Shown: piece after piece, positions 1 to 9,575 of the stretch
Numbering within the stretch: the stretch's first letter is position 1
How the letters are laid out: each line of letters begins with the position of its first letter
Source: Verrucomicrobiota bacterium
GTDB taxonomy: Bacteria; Verrucomicrobiota; Verrucomicrobiia; Limisphaerales; J093
Length of the DNA stretch: 64,000 bases
Direction of reading: 5' to 3'
Assembly (NCBI GenBank): GCA_027493615.1
Contig: JAOSKK010000023.1
Location: 248,001 to 312,000, forward strand
Notes under the pieces: generated by a model
Seen by the model: only the letters and a program-made list of their open reading frames with translations
The model's database searches: none
What the model was told of the DNA's origin: nothing
Translations under genes and position numbers: made by a program

Positions 1-255
1 TACCGCACGCTGCGGGGGCCGGGCGCTCCGCGGGGCTGCCTGCACGCCACGGGGCACGGCATTGGCCTGGAGCGGGAGGAACCGCCCTGGCTCACGGCTA
101 CCAGCCGGGCGGTGTTGCGCTCGGGGCATGTGCTCGCCATTGGCCCGGGGCTTTACTACCCCGGAGTGGGAGGGGTGTGCATCAAGGACCTGGTCGTGGT
201 GACGCGCAACGGCGCACGGAACCTGACGCGGTTTGAAAAGATGCTCGAGGTGTGA
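1..255 (+). CDS. M24-family metallopeptidase (Xaa-Pro aminopeptidase type), C-terminal part
   Basis: The reading frame is open from the window edge and ends at a TGA at 253-255, leaving about 84 residues. It carries HATGHGIGLEREEP, the metal-binding and substrate-binding block of the pita-bread fold of M24 peptidases, followed by LAIGPGLYYPGVGGVCIKD, which fits the segment holding a late metal-ligand region of the family. The expected role is removal of an N-terminal residue before proline, or dipeptide hydrolysis, in the cytoplasm. The catalytic domain begins outside the window, so the exact subfamily (PepP, PepQ or a plain M24 protein) cannot be decided. The next gene starts 14 bp downstream on the same strand. 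Confidence 0.8.
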   Translation, partial: YRTLRGPGAPRGCLHATGHGIGLEREEPPWLTATSRAVLRSGHVLAIGPGLYYPGVGGVCIKDLVVVTRNGARNLTRFEKMLEV

Positions 256-268
256 CACTATCCCGGCC

Positions 269-1000
269 ATGATGTTTGGACTCTTTTTCGGACCTTGGGA
301 CTGGTTGATGATTCCCGGCCTGCTGCTTGGGGCGTGGGCACAGATGAAACTGATGTCCACGTACCGGCGCTACGCCCAGCAACCGGTCGAAACGGGCTTG
401 TCGGGAGCCGAGGCGGCGCGCGAAATCCTGGACCGCGCCGGCTTGCGGAACATGCCGGTGAACATGGTGCCCGGACACCTCACGGACCACTATGACCCGA
501 CGAAGCGCGCGCTGTTTCTGTCGGAGGAGAACTACCACGGGCGTTCGATTGCGGCGGTGGGGGTGGCGGCTCATGAGGCCGGGCATGCGCTCCAGCACAA
601 GGCGGCCTACGCGCCGCTGCAGTGGCGCATGATGATGGTCCCGGCCACGAACGTCTGCAGCAAGGCGGTGTGGTTGATCCTGTTCGGCGGCATGATCCTG
701 ATGATGTTGCGGATCATCACCCCCGCCCTCTTTGGCATGCTCCTGCCGTATGCCATCGGGGCTTTCGCCGTGGTGACCCTGTTCCAGCTCATCACCCTGC
801 CCGTCGAGTACGACGCCAGCCGGCGGGCGAAGCAGGAGCTTTCCGCCATCGGCATCGTGCGCGGCCACGAGACGGGCGCCGTCAGCCGGGTGTTGAACGC
901 AGCCGCCTTGACCTACGTCGCGGCGCTGGTCACCTCGATGCTGGAGCTGCTCCGGCTGGTGTTGATCGCGCGCTCGTTCGGCAGCAGCGACGATTCCTGA
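269..1000 (+). CDS. Membrane zinc metallopeptidase (YugP/Zn_peptidase_2 type)
   Basis: About 243 residues. I take the first ATG of the ATGATG pair at 269, because the earlier start at 233 would overlap the preceding gene and adds a non-hydrophobic stretch. The N-terminus (GLFFGPWDWLMIPGLLLGAWAQ) is a membrane segment. Mid-protein AAHEAGHALQH is the HExxH-type zinc motif, and two further hydrophobic stretches follow (around residues 130-180 and at the C-terminus). This order, with an N-terminal helix, HEAGHALQH, paired helices and an LPVEYDASRRA segment, is that of the Bacillus YugP family. Its natural substrate is not established; membrane protein turnover is the usual guess. Confidence 0.88.
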   Translation: MMFGLFFGPWDWLMIPGLLLGAWAQMKLMSTYRRYAQQPVETGLSGAEAAREILDRAGLRNMPVNMVPGHLTDHYDPTKRALFLSEENYHGRSIAAVGVAAHEAGHALQHKAAYAPLQWRMMMVPATNVCSKAVWLILFGGMILMMLRIITPALFGMLLPYAIGAFAVVTLFQLITLPVEYDASRRAKQELSAIGIVRGHETGAVSRVLNAAALTYVAALVTSMLELLRLVLIARSFGSSDDS

Positions 1001-1001
1001 C

Positions 1002-2395
1002 CTGAAGACCTTCTCACTTGTCGGCCTGGCGGTGGGTCTGGGCCTGGGCCTCGGCGCGGGCCGGCTGGGCGCGAGCGAGCGGTTGGTGGTGATCTCCCCC
1101 ACAACCGCTCGATCACCTACGAGTTCGGTCGCGGCTTTGCCCGCTGGCATGAGCAGCAGTTCAACACCCCGGTGACGGTCGAGTGGCGGAACCTCGGCGG
1201 TTCCGCGGACGCGCTGCGGTTCGTCCAGTCCGAGTTCGCCGCCAAACCGGCAGGCATCGGGCTGGACTGTTTTTTCGGCGGCGGGCCCGAACCGTATCTG
1301 TTGCTGGCGGACCTCGGGCTGCTCGAGGTGTGTCCCCTGCCGGAACCGGTGTTGGCCGGGATCCCGACACAGGCGAACGGAGTCGAGTTGTATGACCCGG
1401 GCGGGCGCTGGTACGGGGCGGCCCTATCGAGCTTTGGGATTCTGCAGAACCGTCGGGTGCAACAGTGGGTGGGCCTGCCGCTGGCCCGGCGTTGGGAGGA
1501 ACTGGCGGCACCGGCCCTGTGCGGGTGGGTGGGAGTCGGGGACCCGCGCAACAGCGGCACGATGAACAACATGTTCGAAGCCATCCTGCAGGCGTATGGC
1601 TGGGCGCGGGGTTGGGAGTTGCTCACCGCCATCGCCGGCAACACCGCCCGGTTCGACCGGTTGTCCTCCTCCACCGCCAAGGAAGTCACGCTCGGGGAAA
1701 CCGCCTATGGTTTCGCCATCGACTTCTACGGGTTCAGTCAGGTGGCCTGGGCGGGGCGCACCAATCTCACGTTCGTCCTGCCCGAGGACTTCACAGCCAT
1801 CAGTCCGGACGGCATCGCGGTGTTGAAGGGCGCGCCCAACCGGTTGACCGCGCAGCGCTTCCTCGAGTTCGTCCTGGGCGAACCCGGACAAAAGCTCTGG
1901 CATCTGCCCCGTGGCCATCCCGAAGGCGCGGAGCGTTACGCCATCGAGCGCATGCCCGTGCGGCCGGACTTGTATCGGCGGTATCGGGAGGTGAGCAACA
2001 TCGCGTTCTCGCCCTTCGATCTCACGCAGTCGTTCCGATACGACGCCGGCCCGGCGCGGGGCCGACGCGAGGTGGTGGCCGCGCTGGCGGGGGCGCTGTT
2101 GGTGGATACTCACGCCGAGTTGCGGGGCGCCTGGCGCGCGGTGATTCGCCGGGGCGCGATGCCGGCCGAAAGAGCCGAACTGGGGCGGATGCCTCTGACG
2201 GCCGACGAGGCGATGCGCCTGGCCCGGGGCGATTGGCGCGACCCGGCCTTTCGCAACCGAAAGAAGATCGAGTGGCAGGCCTGGGCGCAGGAGAAGTACC
2301 GTCGGCTCCTGACGGGGCCGGGAGAGGCGCGGAGCGCCGTGGGGCGTCGTGGCCTGACGGCGGTGCGAAGGGGCGGCGAAGGCCCCGGTGGGTGA
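1002..2395 (+). CDS. ABC transporter extracellular solute-binding protein (frameshifted as given)
   Basis: A signal-peptide-like leader (KTFSLVGLAVGLGLGLGAG) lies in one frame from about 1002. The body (VEWRNLGGSADALRFVQSE onward) lies in another. The frames join if the five-C run at 1096-1100 is read as six, giving the typical opening VVISPHNRSITYEF. The mature protein is an iron/polyamine-class periplasmic binding protein of about 430 residues. It should capture a solute outside the membrane for the ATPase encoded 7 bp downstream. The start is uncertain: no ATG or TTG fits, a stop blocks the frame upstream, and CTG at 1002 or a rare ATT at 993 are the only starts that keep the whole leader. 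No permease gene lies between it and the ATPase, where one is normally found. The substrate cannot be told from sequence. Confidence 0.78.
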
Positions 2396-2401
2396 CCGAC
2401 C

Positions 2402-3472
2402 ATGCGCGTCTCGATTCGAAAGGTCTCGAAGCGGTTCGACCGCACGCCCGTGCTGCGGGACATCTCGCTCGAGATTGAGGATCGCGAGCTCTTCTTCCTG
2501 CTCGGACCCTCCGGCTGCGGCAAGACGACGCTGCTGCGGTTGCTGGCGGGGTTCTATCCGCCCGACGCCGGCGAACTCTGGTTTGGCGAGCGGTGGATGA
2601 ACGACGTGCCGCCCCACCGGCGCAACACCGGGATGGTGTTTCAGAATTACGCTTTGTGGCCGCACCTGACGGTGGCGCAGAACGTCGCCTACGGCCTCGA
2701 GGTACGGCATTGCAGCGCCGCTGAGCGACGCCAGCGCGTGGCCGAGGCCCTGGCGGTCGTGCAGATGGAGGCCTTCGCGGAACGCTCGCCCAACCAGCTC
2801 TCCGGCGGTCAGCAACAGCGCGTGGCCCTGGCGCGTGCCCTGGTGGTGCGGCCGGATGTGCTGTTGCTGGACGAACCACTGTCGAACCTCGATGCCCGGC
2901 TGCGGCTCGAGATGCGGGAGGAGATCCGGCGGATCCACGACGAGACGCGCATCACGACGGTGTATGTCACCCACGACCAGAAAGAGGCGCTGTCGATGGC
3001 CGATCGCATGGCCGTGTTGCGCGAAGGCGGTGTCGAGCAGATCGGCGAGCCGCGCGGTATCTACGCACGGCCGGCCACGCGGTTCGTGGCGGAGTTCGTG
3101 GGCGAGACCAACTGGCTCGAGGGCCGCGTGGTGGGTGCCGCCGGGGAACACGGCGAGATCGAGACGCGCGCCGGCCGACTGCTGACGGCCAGCCCGGGCG
3201 CCCTGCCGCCGGGCCAACCCGTCTGGGTGGGGTTCCGGCCGGAAGCGGTGCGGATGGGCGCTGGCCTGCCGAACGCGCTGACGGCCAAGGTGCGGCAGGT
3301 GACGTATCTCGGAGAGATCGAGCAGTACCGCCTCGAACTCGCGGACGGTACGCCGGTCAAGGCTTTCGAGCAGAATCCCCAGGCGCTACGCCGGGTCGGG
3401 GATCCTCTCGCGGTGCACTTGCGCCCGGAGGACCTGTTTGTCCTGGCGGCGCCCTCTGCGTCGGCACGGTAG
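2402..3472 (+). CDS. ABC transporter ATP-binding protein, FbpC/PotA/UgpC class
   Basis: 356 residues, intact. Visible motifs in order: Walker A GPSGCGKTT near residue 38, Q-loop VFQNYALWPH, signature LSGGQQQRVALARAL near residue 135, Walker [16 protein letters not shown], and the switch histidine in YVTHDQKEA. The last 110 residues look like the TOBE domain of importers for iron, spermidine or sugars (GFRPEAVRMG, LRPEDLF). It powers import together with the solute-binding protein just upstream; the membrane subunit is not encoded next to it. Its TAG stop (3470-3472) is supplied by the first bases of an interspersed palindrome. Confidence 0.92.
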   Translation: MRVSIRKVSKRFDRTPVLRDISLEIEDRELFFLLGPSGCGKTTLLRLLAGFYPPDAGELWFGERWMNDVPPHRRNTGMVFQNYALWPHLTVAQNVAYGLEVRHCSAAERRQRVAEALAVVQMEAFAERSPNQLSGGQQQRVALARALVVRPDVLLLDEPLSNLDARLRLEMREEIRRIHDETRITTVYVTHDQKEALSMADRMAVLREGGVEQIGEPRGIYARPATRFVAEFVGETNWLEGRVVGAAGEHGEIETRAGRLLTASPGALPPGQPVWVGFRPEAVRMGAGLPNALTAKVRQVTYLGEIEQYRLELADGTPVKAFEQNPQALRRVGDPLAVHLRPEDLFVLAAPSASAR

Positions 3473-3521
3473 GAGTCGAGGTTACGAGACTCTGCCAGAG
3501 CCTCCTGACGTCGGCTCCTAC
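3469..3521. repeat. Interspersed palindrome, GTAGG family, copy 1
   Basis: An imperfect inverted repeat: the left arm begins GTAGGAGTCGAGGTTACGAG and the right arm ends GACGTCGGCTCCTAC, with about 25 bp per arm and roughly five mismatches. It resembles the copies at 40475-40545 and 52454-52524. It begins inside the stop codon of the ATPase gene and could also act as a transcript 3' end hairpin, though no T run follows. Confidence 0.65.
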
Positions 3522-3598
3522 GGGGGAGAGGCGGGCACTCTCAGGTTTCGTTGATCGGCATCAAAGCCTCGACCGGGCCGGTGTGTCAGGCTCCGGCC

Positions 3599-3952
3599 AT
3601 GAACAGTGTGCTGACGGAAACCATGAATGAAACCCTCCCGGCCTCTGACGCCGCGCCGCACCCGAACGATCCCGGAGCCGTGACGCTGGACGTGCGCCTG
3701 CTCCTGGCCCGGGGCGAGTCGCCCTGCGGTGCCATCGAAGACGCCGCCGCCCGGGTCGGGGTGGGCCAGTCCCTGGTGTTGCTCGTGCCCTTCGAACCGG
3801 TGCCTCTCTATGCGAAACTGGGTCAACAAGGCTTCGAAGCGCAGCCCGAGCTCCTCGACGACGGCACTTGGCGGGTGACCTTCGAGCGGATGGCGGCACC
3901 CGCGACCAACGCCCCCGCCAACTTGTCCGGCTGCGGGTGCAATCACGGTTGA
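3599..3952 (+). CDS. DUF2249 domain protein
   Basis: About 117 residues from the ATG at 3599; a second in-frame ATG at 3623 is equally possible. The core (VTLDVRLLLARGESP, then VGVGQSLVLLVPFEPVPLY, GFEAQPELLDDGTWRVTFER) matches the small alpha/beta DUF2249 fold, usually about 70 residues, which occurs alone or fused to hemerythrin or redox proteins. The tail SGCGCNHG holds two cysteines and a histidine and may bind a metal. Function is unknown in the family; links to nitrogen oxide or respiratory metabolism are only suggested elsewhere. It sits alone between a repeat and a glycosyltransferase gene. Confidence 0.75.
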   Translation: MNSVLTETMNETLPASDAAPHPNDPGAVTLDVRLLLARGESPCGAIEDAAARVGVGQSLVLLVPFEPVPLYAKLGQQGFEAQPELLDDGTWRVTFERMAAPATNAPANLSGCGCNHG

Positions 3953-4087
3953 ACCCACGCCGGCGCGCGGGGTAGGACGCGAGGCAAAACGGCTTGCCCC
4001 ATCCCGCTGCCGCACCCCAGGATGCGCCGGCGCTGGTGGCGGGGCGGTAACATGTCGGGATGACCGGCCAGCCGCCGCCGGCCGGTC

Positions 4088-5195
4088 ATGATGAGAGTAC
4101 TGCACTTGCTGGGCGCGACGGAGGATAGCGGGGGCATACTGACGGTTCTGCGGAATCTGCAGACCGTGACGGCGGGCCAGGGGTACGAGCACCGGGTGCT
4201 GGTCAACCGGGCGTATCGCGAACTGCGGCAACCCGCCCTTCACTACTTCGTCAGCCAACATCTGGTTCAGGATTCACCGAGTCACCTGGCCCTGGCCTGG
4301 GGGCGATCCGCGCGTTGCCCGAACTGCGGGCCGTGCTGCGCCGCGAGCCCTTCGACGTGTTGCACGCCCACACGCGGGGGTCCTTCGTGATGACCCAGTA
4401 CCTTACCACCGTCGGGCGGCGGCGCATGGTCTTCACCAACCACGGTTTTGCCCGGCGCCGCGGCATGTATCGTTGGGGGGCGCGTCGCCGGCGGCTGATC
4501 ACCTGTGTGCTGACGCCGAACATGGCGCGGCATTACGGGCTGGATCTCGGCGATCCGAACCTGCGGGTGGTGTCGGAGTGCTGTGCCGATCATTTCTTCG
4601 AGCGACCGCTGGCGGAGCGGCGGCCGGCGGGACCCGGCGATCGGCTGCGGCTGGTGGGGTTGGGCAATCTAGTCGAGTGGAAGCAGTGGCACGTGTTGCT
4701 CGAGGCGATGGGGCGGCTGCCGGCGGCGGAGCGCGCGCGCCTGGAGTTTCACCATTGGGGCACGGCGCCAAACACGCCGGACTGCCAGCGTTACGAGCGG
4801 CGACTGCAGGCCCTCGTGGCGCGGCATCAGCTCGAGGGGACCTGCGTCTTCCACGGGTTATCGCTGGCGGTCGAGGAGACGCTGCGGACGGCCGCGTGGT
4901 TTGTGTTGCCCTCGTTGAACGAGCCGTGTTCCGTGGCCTTGATCGAGGCTTTGGCCCTGGGTTTGCCGGCGGTCGTCACGGCCAGCGGGGGAACGTGGAC
5001 ATTGTGCGGAATGAGGAGACGGGGCTGTTCTTCGAGCCGGACGATGTGGCGGGGCTGGCGCGGTGTCTCGGGCGGATCGCCCGGGGCGAGGCGATGATGG
5101 CCCCGGCAGCCCTGATTCGGGAGAGCGTGCGGCGGAGGAGTGCGACGGCGGTGGCGCGGGATTACACGGCCATCTACTGCTCGCTGTGCCGGTAA
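4088..5195 (+). CDS. Glycosyltransferase family 4 (frameshifted as given)
   Basis: Three frames join into one GT4-like protein of about 370 residues. The N-terminal Rossmann half starts MRVLHLLGATEDSGGI, with the acceptor-side glycine motif. The C-terminal half holds LRLVGLGNLVEWKQWHVLL and the nucleotide-sugar binding region LPSLNEPCSVALIEALALGL with the E-x7-E pattern. The breaks are at 4299-4303 and 4987-4991, both G runs of five where six restore the frame (LAWGAIRALPEL and TASGGNVDIVRNEETGLFF). It transfers a sugar from an activated donor, probably to a cell-surface glycan. The 3' end overlaps the convergent sulfatase-like gene by 22 bp. Confidence 0.85.
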
Positions 5196-6781
5196 CGGTA
5201 GGCCGGGGGCGCCGGCAACTGACGGGGTTCGAGCCACTGCCGGACGGAGGCCACATCGGTCACCTCGCGCTGGAGGATGGCGAGGATCAGATCGTGGGTG
5301 ACGACGGTGTTGAGGATGCCGGCGAAGTTCTCACCGGCGTGGCCACCCGGAGGGCACACGAGGAAGGGGACCCGATGGTCCAGGTGGCCGTCGTGCACCT
5401 CCGCTTCGCGCCACCAATGATCCGAGCTGACAATGAGCCAGGTTCGTGAGTCGAGGCCGGCCTGCCGGATGGCCGCGCGCGTGCGCTGGATGATGCGGTC
5501 AACGAGCATCAGGCTCTGGAAGTAACCGGGGACCTTCGGGACCCCCCAGGGTGTGAAGCGGTCCTCGGCGGCCAGGTACACCGCCGGTTTGTGGGGCGGG
5601 CCCAGATGCAGCAGCATGACCTGGTAGGTCGGATCGGCAGCCAACGCCTGGGCTTGGCGATCACCCGACTGGCAGATGTCGATGAACAACCGGCGAAGGT
5701 GAACGGGTTGGAGGAGGTTCTGCCATTGCCGGCCCAAGGCCACGGAGAATCGATCAGCGCCCACCGGGTCGAAGGACGGCAGCGGCTGCCACTCGCAGTA
5801 GCTCAAAGCGGGAGCGAGGAGGCGCGAATACGGATGATACCAGCCCACGAGGGCGGTGTTCGCACCGAGGGCGCGGGCGCGGGAGAAGACGGAGGACTGG
5901 CGGCTCCAAGGCACGGTTTCGTCGTCGGCTTCACGGGTCAGGTCCAACTCGGAAGGACCGGCAACCTTCACAGTGGCGAGGGGGATGCCGGTGATCAGGG
6001 CCGGCATCGAGATCACCGTGGCGTCGCCGGGCGGGTAGGCGTTGGTCGCAACCAATGCCTGACGGCTGAGTTCCGCCAGCGCAGGCAGAGATACGGAGTC
6101 GGGTCGCCGCTCAAACGTCAGCCGCTGATCCAGTTCGTCGAACACGAGCCACACGACGCGGGGGAGGTCCGGCCGAACAGGGAGCAGCGGTGCGCGGGCC
6201 GGATCTTCGGCGTGTTGTCGGAGGTGAGTGACGCCGAGGAGAAGCAGGAGGACGCGGGCGAGGGTGAAAAGGGCCAGCGGCGAAAGCAGGCCGACGCCGA
6301 CCGCGAGGAGCCGGGCCACGCGAAGGTGCTGCCAGCACACCAGGCCGGCAACAAGGCCGGCGGCCAGCCAGCCCAGCGGCGTCCTGGCCCAGGCCACCAT
6401 TCGAAAGTCCGGTATGCCCAGAAGATTGGACCGGGCAAAATCGATGGGGATCAGCAGGACGAGCAAGAACGCCAGGTGCCCGGCGAAGCGCAGGCCGGCC
6501 TTCGGTGTCCGGTTCACGAAAGACGTGGCACCCCAAAACAGAAGGGTCATCCCGAAGAGGTTGAGGAGGAGCGCCGCCAGCGAGGGCCCATCGACTCGTG
6601 TCTTGTTGAAGTAGCCGTGGTCGGCATCGGAGAGCAGCGGGAACCAGGAACCCGCGAGCACGAGATTCGCCAGCGAGAACGCGAACAGGAGGTGCTTCGC
6701 GCCACGACGGGTGGCGTCGCGGGCCCCGTGCGGGACCGGGGCGACGGCGTCTGTGGCCACAACGGCGGCGAGGTCCTTCAC
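5174..6781 (-). CDS. Membrane-anchored sulfatase/alkaline-phosphatase-superfamily protein
   Basis: About 535 residues from the GTG at 6781, chosen because it overlaps the stop of the upstream methyltransferase as GTGA and gives a protein that begins just before the membrane part. The first 200 residues contain about five membrane helices (for example LLLNLFGMTLLFWGATSF and LAFLLVLLIPIDFA). The rest is a soluble domain with RVVWLVFDELDQRLTF, the metal-site start of sulfatase-like folds, then NAYPPGDATVISMPALITG, where the nucleophile loop would be, and WLIVSSDHWWR near the end. It probably moves or removes a phosphate or sulfate group on a surface polymer. It is the third gene of an overlapping operon with a tiny membrane protein and a methyltransferase. 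Confidence 0.82.
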   Translation of the reverse strand: MKDLAAVVATDAVAPVPHGARDATRRGAKHLLFAFSLANLVLAGSWFPLLSDADHGYFNKTRVDGPSLAALLLNLFGMTLLFWGATSFVNRTPKAGLRFAGHLAFLLVLLIPIDFARSNLLGIPDFRMVAWARTPLGWLAAGLVAGLVCWQHLRVARLLAVGVGLLSPLALFTLARVLLLLLGVTHLRQHAEDPARAPLLPVRPDLPRVVWLVFDELDQRLTFERRPDSVSLPALAELSRQALVATNAYPPGDATVISMPALITGIPLATVKVAGPSELDLTREADDETVPWSRQSSVFSRARALGANTALVGWYHPYSRLLAPALSYCEWQPLPSFDPVGADRFSVALGRQWQNLLQPVHLRRLFIDICQSGDRQAQALAADPTYQVMLLHLGPPHKPAVYLAAEDRFTPWGVPKVPGYFQSLMLVDRIIQRTRAAIRQAGLDSRTWLIVSSDHWWREAEVHDGHLDHRVPFLVCPPGGHAGENFAGILNTVVTHDLILAILQREVTDVASVRQWLEPRQLPAPPAYRYRHSEQ

Positions 6782-8226
6782 GCGGCGGCGGTCGGGTTCC
6801 GGAGCAGGTAAAGTCGCCGTCGCGACCCCGGGACGTCCGCGGCATCGGCGATGAGGAAGCGGCGCTGGCAACTGGCCTCGAACACGGCGGGCGTAAGCGC
6901 GGCGTGCAGGTGATCACGGCCCCGGGTGAGTTGACGGAACATCTCGTCGGCCGGATCGACGAACTCCAGGACCACAGCATCGGTGGTGAGCTCGGCGGCG
7001 AGGTCGATGACTTCGTCGAGCGGGATGCGCTCGGTGACCAGCAGGTGATGGAGCACGGCGAGCATCAGCAGGCAATCGAACGCGCCGTTGGCCCGCTCAA
7101 GGAACGCCGGCCATTCCCGGTTGCGCCAGCCCACCGCCGGGGTCGGGCGGGCGAGATTCAGGACGAGGGGGAGGAGATCGAGCCGCTCGGCCTGGGCGCG
7201 CTGCCAGATCGCGCCCACGCAGACCGGGTCGAGGTCGAGCGCCACCACCGCCGCCCCGGCCTTCGCCGCGAGCGCGCTGAAATGGCCCGTGTTGGCGCCA
7301 ATGTCCAGGACCCTCCTGGCACGCACCGTCTTCAACGCTCGCTCAACAAAGTCCTCCTTGGCCGCAAAAAGCCTCGCCGCGATAGCTGTGCGTCTGCATG
7401 TAGTCCGACCAGGCGGTTCGGCCGCGGCGAACCGGCTTGAGCCGCTCCAGGGACCGCGTCAGACGCCCGAGCAGCGACTCGACAATGAAGCGGGCCTTGT
7501 CGGGCGCGGTGGGGCGGGGTTCGTAGAGCGTGGTCGCGGGTTTGCGGGACGACCGGCTCAGCCAGGTGGGGACCGAGACCAGGTTCAGGACCGGCGGCCG
7601 CAGCCGCGTCAGGTAACCGCAGTGGGCGTAGACCTCTTCCGGCTCGAGCCCGTCGCGCCGGTTCAGGAAGACGTCGGCCAGGGGCACGCCCCAGAGGCGA
7701 TGGGCCAGGAGGGGCAGCAGGAAAGTGCGAACAAACTGGGCATACGGTCGCCACACGGCATCGCCGGGAGCGCGTCGCTCGAAGGAGGGCAGGTCGATCA
7801 GCACGGCCTGCCCGGCCTGGAACATGATATTGAGCGGCGTGGCGTCCTGAGCCCCCAGCCCCCGGCCAGCGCGAGGCGGGCGATTTCGAGCGTGAGGCGG
7901 CCGGCTTCCCAGAGCATCTCGGGCGGCCACTCATGCGGATAGCTGGGGAAAGGGATGCGGGGGTGTTCGAAGAGCGCAGCAGCCGGATCGGCCGGAAGCC
8001 AGCCGGGCGGGATCGACGGATCGGTCGCCAGCGCCTGGCGCTCCTGCGGTGTCAGACGACGGGTCGAGAGGATCAGGGCGCGTTGCTCCAGCGCGGCGGC
8101 GGTCGGAGAACCGAGGAAGGCTTCGAACTCATCCCGTGCCGCGGCGGACACCCCGCGGAGGACCCGGTTCGGGAGAACGCAGCAGGCGCCGGCCGGGTCG
8201 CGAAACGAGACCACGGGCCGGGTCAT
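6778..8226 (-). CDS. NoeA-like class I SAM-dependent methyltransferase (frameshifted as given)
   Basis: Three minus-strand frames make one protein of about 480 residues. The N-terminal third (VVSFRDPAGACCVLPNRVLRG) leads to a middle block with DATPLNIMFQAGQAVLIDLPSFERR, reminiscent of the NoeA nodulation-protein family. The C-terminal Rossmann domain has the SAM motif RVLDIGANTGHFSALAA and the acidic residues VVALDLDPV. Breaks: a G run near 7862-7875 is one base short, and an A run on the plus strand at about 7366-7370 is one base long. The ATG at 8226 overlaps the stop of the upstream small gene as ATGA, and the stop overlaps the sulfatase-like gene as GTGA, so the three are translationally coupled. 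The acceptor is unknown; a surface glycan or glycolipid is an inference. Confidence 0.8.
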
Positions 8227-8426
8227 CTTCCGTGGGGCTCAGGGGGCAGGGGGCCTGGCTTCGCGGCCGCGTCCGAATGGCTCTTGCCTCGAAACAACCT
8301 GCGGAAGAGCCCGAAGAGCCATTCCCGGGTTTGCTTGAGGTAGAACACCAATCCGACGAAGAAAGCGACCACCGCCTGCCAGATCAGCAGGCCGGAGCCG
8401 GGATCGATGTAAGCCCACACGTTCAT
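8223..8426 (-). CDS. Small membrane protein with YIDPGSG motif
   Basis: 67 residues: a short N-terminus with AYIDPGSGLLIWQAVVAF, one clear membrane helix (VVAFFVGLVFYL), then a basic tail (FRRLFRGK). From memory, tiny proteins with a Y-I-D-P-G-T/S-G start occur next to methyltransferase and sulfatase-like genes in many bacteria, where they are left unnamed. Here it leads such an operon and its stop overlaps the methyltransferase start by four bases, so it is very likely a real gene. A role as a membrane partner of the two enzymes is inference. Confidence 0.78.
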   Translation of the reverse strand: MNVWAYIDPGSGLLIWQAVVAFFVGLVFYLKQTREWLFGLFRRLFRGKSHSDAAAKPGPLPPEPHGR

Positions 8427-8552
8427 CCGGCCGTCACCTTAGCGTAACCGAGGCACTCGGAAGCAAGCCCGAATTCCCCCGCGACGACGGCGCGCGGGCC
8501 GGTCGGGGCGGTTTAATCTTTGCAGGCCGCGCGGGGCTTCTAGACTCGCCGC

Positions 8553-9569
8553 ATGAATGCTGGAGCTTTGGGGCAGTTCCCGGTTTACCGGCCCCGACGG
8601 TTGCGACAATCGGCGGTGTTGCGGCGGATGGTGGCCGAGACGCGGCTGAGCGTGGACCAACTGGTGCTGCCGCTGTTTGTGCGCGCCGGCCGCAAGCTCC
8701 GGCGCCCGGTGGCCTCGATGCCCGGCGTCTTCCAGTTGTCGCCCGATGAACTGGTGGAAGACGCCCGGCGGGCACATGAGCTGGGCGTGCCGGCGGTGCT
8801 CCTGTTCGGAATCCCGGAGCGGAAGGACGCCAAGGCCTCGGGGGCGTACGCCGCCAACGGCATCGTGCAACAGACCGTGCGGCGGTTGAAGCGGGAGCTT
8901 CCGTCGCTGGTTGTGATCACCGACGTCTGCCTCTGCGAATACATGAGTCACGGTCACTGCGGCGTGGTCGAGAAGGGACCGAAGGGGGCGCGCATTCTCA
9001 ACGACCCCACGCTCGATCTGCTGGCGCGGTCGGCGGTGAGTCACGCTGAGGCCGGAGCGGATCTGGTGGCCCCGAGCGACATGATGGACGGGCGGGTGGG
9101 CGCGATTCGGGCGGCGTTGGACCGGGCCGGGTTCAACGACACCCCCATCATGGCCTATGCCGCCAAGTTCGCCTCGGCATTCTACGGTCCGTTCCGGGAG
9201 GCGGCGGAATCCGCGCCGCAGTTCGGGGATCGCCGGAGCTATCAGATGGCGGGGACGAACCCGGAGGAAGCCTTGCGGGAAGTGGCGCTCGACCTGCGGG
9301 AGGGGGCGGACATCGTGATGGTGAAGCCGGCGCTCGCGTACCTGGATGTGCTGTGGCGGGTGAAGGCGGAGTTTGGCTGCCCGACGGCCGCCTACGCGGT
9401 GAGCGGCGAGTACTCGATGGTGAAGGCCGCGGCGGCGCAGGGGTGGTTGGATGAACGGGCCGTCACGCTCGAGTGCCTGCTGGCCATTGCCCGGGCGGGC
9501 GCGGACCTGCTGATCACGTACGCGGCACCGGATGTCGCGCGGTGGCTGAAGGAAGCACCGGCCGCGTAA
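8553..9569 (+). CDS. hemB: Delta-aminolevulinic acid dehydratase (porphobilinogen synthase)
   Basis: 338 residues, full length for the family. It condenses two 5-aminolevulinate molecules into porphobilinogen, the first common step of tetrapyrrole synthesis, in the cytoplasm. Diagnostic stretches are the metal-binding cysteine region TDVCLCEYMSHGHCG, the first active-site lysine in IMAYAAKFASAFYGPF, and the Schiff-base lysine in DIVMVKPALAYLD; YAVSGEYSM follows. The three cysteines of the loop point to a zinc-dependent enzyme. It stands alone, divergent from the operon on its left and converging on the FHA gene. The haem made here would serve the multihaem protein encoded further right. Confidence 0.97.
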   Translation: MNAGALGQFPVYRPRRLRQSAVLRRMVAETRLSVDQLVLPLFVRAGRKLRRPVASMPGVFQLSPDELVEDARRAHELGVPAVLLFGIPERKDAKASGAYAANGIVQQTVRRLKRELPSLVVITDVCLCEYMSHGHCGVVEKGPKGARILNDPTLDLLARSAVSHAEAGADLVAPSDMMDGRVGAIRAALDRAGFNDTPIMAYAAKFASAFYGPFREAAESAPQFGDRRSYQMAGTNPEEALREVALDLREGADIVMVKPALAYLDVLWRVKAEFGCPTAAYAVSGEYSMVKAAAAQGWLDERAVTLECLLAIARAGADLLITYAAPDVARWLKEAPAA

Positions 9570-9575
9570 CCCGCC

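Noticed and set aside
1424..3217. Open frame of 597 codons on the minus strand opposite the ABC genes
   Set aside because: Shadow of the solute-binding protein and ATPase, whose motifs are clear on the plus strand.
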